A stretch of DNA of 64,000 bases from Sphingomonas lutea (GTDB lineage: Bacteria > Pseudomonadota > Alphaproteobacteria > Sphingomonadales > Sphingomonadaceae), in NCBI RefSeq assembly GCF_014396785.1, contig NZ_CP060718.1:1384501-1448500 (forward strand). The letters are read 5' to 3'. A model generated the notes under the pieces. That model saw nothing but the letters and a program-made list of their open reading frames with translations. It was not told the origin of the DNA and did not search any database. This document shows, one piece after another, positions 60,718 through 64,000 of the stretch. A program made the translations under genes and the position numbers. Position 1 is the first letter of the stretch, and each line of letters opens with the position of its first letter.

Positions 60718-61911
60718 ATGCAGCAGGCGCCAGCCAAGGACCGCATCCAATTGGTAGATGCCCTGCGCGGCTTTGCCTTGCTTGGCATCTTCCTGGCCAA
60801 CATCCTGATCTTTTCGGGCTGGGAATTCCTGACGGACGCCGGGCGCGCCGCGCTGGCCGACGCAAGCGCGATCGATTGGCAGCACCGCTTCCACAAATTT
60901 TTCGTCGACGGCAAATTCTACACCCTCTTCTCCATGCTGTTCGGGGCAGGCTTCGCGCTTCAGCTGGAGCGGCTGACGCAGCGCGGCGCCGACGGCCTGC
61001 GCATCTACCGCCGCCGAGTCCTGATCCTGCTCGGCATCGGCCTCGTCCATCAGTGGCTGATCTGGGACGGCGATATTCTGGTGCTTTACGCGCTCATGGG
61101 TCTGATCCTGCCCGCCTTCCATCGCCTGTCGGATCGCGCGCTGCTCGCGTGGAGTGCGCTGCTCATCTTCGCGGTCCCGATCGCCGGCGTACTGACCGTG
61201 AACGCCGCGGGCTGGCCACCTGACGCGGGCTTGTTGGCGCTGAGCGAGCGGGTCGCCGTGGCGCTGGGCGCGGTCAACCCGCAGGACGGCGTCACCTGGC
61301 TTCGGCGGACGGACTTCGACGGTTGGTTCTCCTGGGTCATGAGTGGGCCAATCTATTCGTGGGGCATCCGGCTGATGAGCTGGCGCATCTTCAAGGTGCT
61401 CGGAATCATGCTGCTCGGCATGTGGATCGGGCGTCGCGTTGCCAGCGGATCGCTGCTCAACGACCGCCGCTTGCTGTGGCGTGTGCTGGCCGGCGGCCTC
61501 TTGATTGGTGTGCCGGCGAATGTCGCTTACACGTACGGCAAGCAGTGGCAGACGGATTGGCCGTCGCTGATCGGGACGGTCCCGCTCGCCCTCGCTTATG
61601 CCGCCGCGTTCGCGCTCGCCTGGCCCCGCGCGCAACGCGTGCTCGGCATTTTCAGCTTTCCTGGGCGGATGGCGCTGACCAATTATCTGACCCAGTCGAT
61701 CATCTGCATTCTCGTCTTCTACGGCTTCGGCCTGGGGCAGGTCGGCTATTGGCCGCCGGCGGCATTCTACACGTTCGCGCTCGCCGTCTTCCTCGTTCAA
61801 CTCTTGCTGTCGCGCTGGTGGCTTCGACACCATGCGCAGGGGCCGATGGAAGCCCTGTGGCGGCGCGGGACCTATAGCGGTAGGGTGACGCGGGCGGCCG
61901 CCCCGGGCTAA
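60718..61911 (+). CDS. DUF418 (YeiB-like) integral membrane protein
   Basis: This 397-residue protein has about ten membrane helices. The N-terminal RIQLVDALRGFALLGIFLANILIF and FFVDGKFYTLFSMLFGAGFALQLER are typical of the heparan-alpha-glucosaminide acetyltransferase-like/DUF418 family. The C-terminal DUF418 region contains FSFPGRMALTNYLTQSIICILVFYGFGLG. Function is unknown; a membrane acyltransferase role is possible by fold. recG follows after 11 bases and may be cotranscribed. Confidence 0.85.
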   Translation: MQQAPAKDRIQLVDALRGFALLGIFLANILIFSGWEFLTDAGRAALADASAIDWQHRFHKFFVDGKFYTLFSMLFGAGFALQLERLTQRGADGLRIYRRRVLILLGIGLVHQWLIWDGDILVLYALMGLILPAFHRLSDRALLAWSALLIFAVPIAGVLTVNAAGWPPDAGLLALSERVAVALGAVNPQDGVTWLRRTDFDGWFSWVMSGPIYSWGIRLMSWRIFKVLGIMLLGMWIGRRVASGSLLNDRRLLWRVLAGGLLIGVPANVAYTYGKQWQTDWPSLIGTVPLALAYAAAFALAWPRAQRVLGIFSFPGRMALTNYLTQSIICILVFYGFGLGQVGYWPPAAFYTFALAVFLVQLLLSRWWLRHHAQGPMEALWRRGTYSGRVTRAAAPG

Positions 61912-61922
61912 TCCGGCAATCG

Positions 61923-63983
61923 ATGCGTCCCGAGATTCTCAACCCGTTGTTCACTGAGGTGGAGGCGCTCAAGGGCGTCGGGCCGCAGGTTGCAAAGACG
62001 CTCAAGCGGCTGAAGCTCGAGCGACTGGTCGACCTGCTCTACCATTTGCCGACCGGGGCGATCGAGCGTGTCCGCGCGCCGGCCGCCAGCGCCGCCTTGC
62101 TCGGCCGCCATGTCATCCTCGACGTGACGCCGTTCGAAACGCGCCAGGCACGCTCGGGCCGCGGGCCGTTCCGCGTGCTCGCCGGCGATGCCGACGGCAA
62201 CACCATCACGCTCATCTACTTCAACAACCCAGGCTGGGCGCGGAAGACTCTGCCGATGGGTGAGGCGCGCACCGTGTCGGGCAAGCTCGAAGCCTATGGC
62301 GACGAATGGCAGATCATCCATCCTGAGGTTGCCGAGCCGGGCGGCGCGCAGCAGCCGGCGCTGCGCGAACCCGTCTATCCGTTGACCGAAGGCCTGACCA
62401 ACCGGCGAATGGGCGAGCTTGCGGCGACGGCTCTCGAGCGTGCGCCCGAGCTGCCCGAATGGGTCGAGCCGGGCCTGGTGTCGCGCGAGGGCTGGCGGCC
62501 GTGGCGCGCGGCACTGGCGCAGGCGCATCGCGAGCCCGGATCGGACGACGCCAGGCGCCGGCTGGCCTATGACGAAGTGTTCGCCAACCAGCTTGCGCTG
62601 CTGCTTCTCCGGCAATCGCAGCGCCGGCACCGCACCAACGCGTTGCCAGGCGACGAACGGCTGACCGGCGCGCTTCGCCTGCCTTATCAGCTGACGGGCG
62701 CCCAGCGCCGGGTGATCGAGGAAATCCGCGGCGATTTGGCGCAGCAGGTGCCGATGCTGCGCCTGCTCCAGGGCGATGTCGGTTCGGGCAAGACCCTGGT
62801 CGCGCTCATGGCGATGCTCGTCGCGGTTGAATCGGGGGCGCAGGCGGCGTTGCTTGCGCCGACCGAAATCCTCGCGCGCCAGCATCATGCGACCCTCCTC
62901 GGCCAGCTGGACAGCCTTGGCGTGCGCGTCGCCATCCTCACCGGCCGCGAAAAGGGCAGGGCGCGCGAAAGCGTGCTGATGGGCCTCGCCGACGGATCGG
63001 TCGACATCCTGGTCGGCACCCACGCGATCTTTCAGGAAAAGGTCGCGTATCGAAACCTCGGGCTCGCGGTGATCGACGAGCAGCATCGCTTCGGCGTTTC
63101 GCAGCGACTGCTGCTTTCATCCAAGGCCGAACGGCCGCCACATTTGCTGGTCATGACCGCGACGCCAATCCCGCGTACGCTGACGCTGACCCAATATGGC
63201 GAAATGGACGTCAGCCGGATCGACGAGATGCCGCCCGGGCGCACGCCCATCGAAACGCTCGTGATCAGCGACGAAAAACTGGCCGACGTCATCGGCGGCC
63301 TCGCGCGTCACGCGGAAAACGGCGGCCAGGCCTATTGGGTCTGTCCGTTGGTTGACGAGAGCGAAAAGAGCGATGCCGCCGCAGCCGAAGAGCGCGCGCA
63401 GGTTCTGCGCCTGCGCCTCGGCGGGGACAGGGTGGGGCTGGTCCATGGCCGGATGAAGGGGCCGGAAAAGGACGCGGTGATGACCGCCTTTGCCTCGGGC
63501 AGCTTGGCGGTGCTCGTCGCCACGACGGTAATCGAAGTCGGCGTCGACGTGCCCAATGCGACCCTGATGATCGTCGAGGGTGCCGAGCGCTTTGGCTTGG
63601 CTCAGCTTCACCAGCTGCGCGGACGCGTCGGGCGCGGATCAGGCAAGAGCACGTGCCTGCTGATCCGCGGGCAGAACCTGACCGAATCGGGACGCGCGCG
63701 CCTGGCGCTGATGCGCGAGACAAATGACGGTTTCCGCATTGCGGAGGAGGACTTGCGGCTGCGCGGGCCGGGCGAGATCCTCGGGCTTCGTCAGTCGGGC
63801 GAGGAGGCGTTCCGCGTCGCGACCGTCCAGGATGTCGAACAACTCGCGCCGATTGCGCAAAGCGACGCCCAGCTTCTGCTCGACCGCGATGGCGGGCTGA
63901 CCGGCGAGCGCGGCCGGGCCGCGCGGGTATGCCTCTATCTGTTCGAACGCGACCAGGCGGTGGGGCTCATCCGCTCAGGCTAG
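61923..63983 (+). CDS. recG: ATP-dependent DNA helicase RecG
   Basis: RecG remodels stalled replication forks and Holliday junctions. The 686-residue protein has the N-terminal wedge/OB-fold (GVGPQVAKTLKRLKLERLVDLLYHLP) and Walker A GDVGSGKTLVAL. It has LAPTEILARQHH, the DEAH-like VIDEQHRFGVSQR, TATPIPRTLTLTQYGEMDVS and the RecG-specific HQLRGRVGRGSGKSTCLL. Only the GATG-less start at 61923 (MRPEILNPLF) is credible. It ends 17 bases before the window edge; the stop sits in a CTAG that could also end a convergent gene. Confidence 0.95.
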   Translation: MRPEILNPLFTEVEALKGVGPQVAKTLKRLKLERLVDLLYHLPTGAIERVRAPAASAALLGRHVILDVTPFETRQARSGRGPFRVLAGDADGNTITLIYFNNPGWARKTLPMGEARTVSGKLEAYGDEWQIIHPEVAEPGGAQQPALREPVYPLTEGLTNRRMGELAATALERAPELPEWVEPGLVSREGWRPWRAALAQAHREPGSDDARRRLAYDEVFANQLALLLLRQSQRRHRTNALPGDERLTGALRLPYQLTGAQRRVIEEIRGDLAQQVPMLRLLQGDVGSGKTLVALMAMLVAVESGAQAALLAPTEILARQHHATLLGQLDSLGVRVAILTGREKGRARESVLMGLADGSVDILVGTHAIFQEKVAYRNLGLAVIDEQHRFGVSQRLLLSSKAERPPHLLVMTATPIPRTLTLTQYGEMDVSRIDEMPPGRTPIETLVISDEKLADVIGGLARHAENGGQAYWVCPLVDESEKSDAAAAEERAQVLRLRLGGDRVGLVHGRMKGPEKDAVMTAFASGSLAVLVATTVIEVGVDVPNATLMIVEGAERFGLAQLHQLRGRVGRGSGKSTCLLIRGQNLTESGRARLALMRETNDGFRIAEEDLRLRGPGEILGLRQSGEEAFRVATVQDVEQLAPIAQSDAQLLLDRDGGLTGERGRAARVCLYLFERDQAVGLIRSG

Positions 63984-64000
63984 GCGGTGAGCAGTCCGTG

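Noticed and set aside
63980..64000. A possible convergent gene ending in HGLLTA-stop on the minus strand at the right edge
   Set aside because: The CTAG at the recG stop and six sense codons fit the pattern of other convergent pairs here, but 21 bases are too few to support a gene.
1..64000. CRISPR arrays, insertion sequences, prophage or integrative elements
   Set aside because: No regularly spaced direct repeats, transposase, integrase or phage structural genes were found; the only repeats are two extragenic palindromes.

Overview
The window is GC-rich, densely packed chromosomal DNA from an alphaproteobacterium, most likely a sphingomonad (Sphingomonadales). The evidence is a DivL-type tyrosine pseudokinase next to ahcY, the amgK/murU/addB/addA/trxA neighbourhood, a Psp operon with the pspF-pspA-pspB-pspC layout, and two intergenic palindromes of the kind I associate with sphingomonad genomes. 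I see no transposase, integrase, prophage, plasmid function or CRISPR array. Nearly everything is core or housekeeping.

Layout. 1-3460: end of a chemotaxis cluster (cheW fragment, cheY, cheB, cheR) and an AmpD-like amidase. 3494-3918: RNase P RNA. 4058-5007: a J-domain protein and SufE. 5117-8910: a Psp envelope-stress locus with pspF divergent from pspA-pspB-pspC and four further small membrane/coiled-coil genes, with a sigma-54 promoter ahead of pspA. 8907-10261: a PuuD-like membrane protein and superoxide dismutase. 10251-15571: a minus-strand operon dapF-mtaB-ftsY-yciB-ABC ATPase-ABC permease. 15632-21685: a small RGG-tailed protein, ffh, rpsP, rimM, then trmD and rplS, interrupted by an antisense thioredoxin-reductase-like gene and a small membrane gene. 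21701-31422: mostly single genes (DUF2189, methyltransferase, M28 peptidase, asd, a two-domain sulfotransferase-like/PiuC protein, GFA protein, L,D-transpeptidase, alpha/beta hydrolase). 31535-35142: M2 peptidase lipoprotein, a small membrane protein, peroxiredoxin, YqgE. 35149-48183: ahcY with a probable SahR operator, then divL-tsaE-amgK-murU-addB-addA-trxA. 48285-54151: secA and putA. 54276-63983: YjdF-like protein, tRNA-Asn, NAD kinase, EAL protein, mfd, sdhE, DUF418 protein, recG.

Genes that work together: CheB/CheR set receptor methylation and CheY carries the output. FtsY and Ffh are the two SRP GTPases, encoded about 2.6 kb apart on opposite strands. AmgK/MurU recycle N-acetylmuramic acid, and the amidase and L,D-transpeptidase also act on peptidoglycan. 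AddA/AddB, RecG and Mfd are DNA-repair motors. AhcY clears S-adenosylhomocysteine made by the several methyltransferases here. Packing is extreme: at least eleven same-strand junctions are ATGA overlaps, and five convergent pairs share interlocked stop codons.

Most interesting signals: (1) a PspB-type leucine-zipper cap repeated in six consecutive Psp membrane proteins, (2) Tyr in place of the phospho-accepting His in DivL, (3) amgK split by an apparent one-base deletion in a CCCCGGGG run, with an ATGA restart, (4) a sulfotransferase-like/PiuC fusion, (5) an S16 protein about three times the usual length, and (6) the interruption of the rimM-trmD operon.
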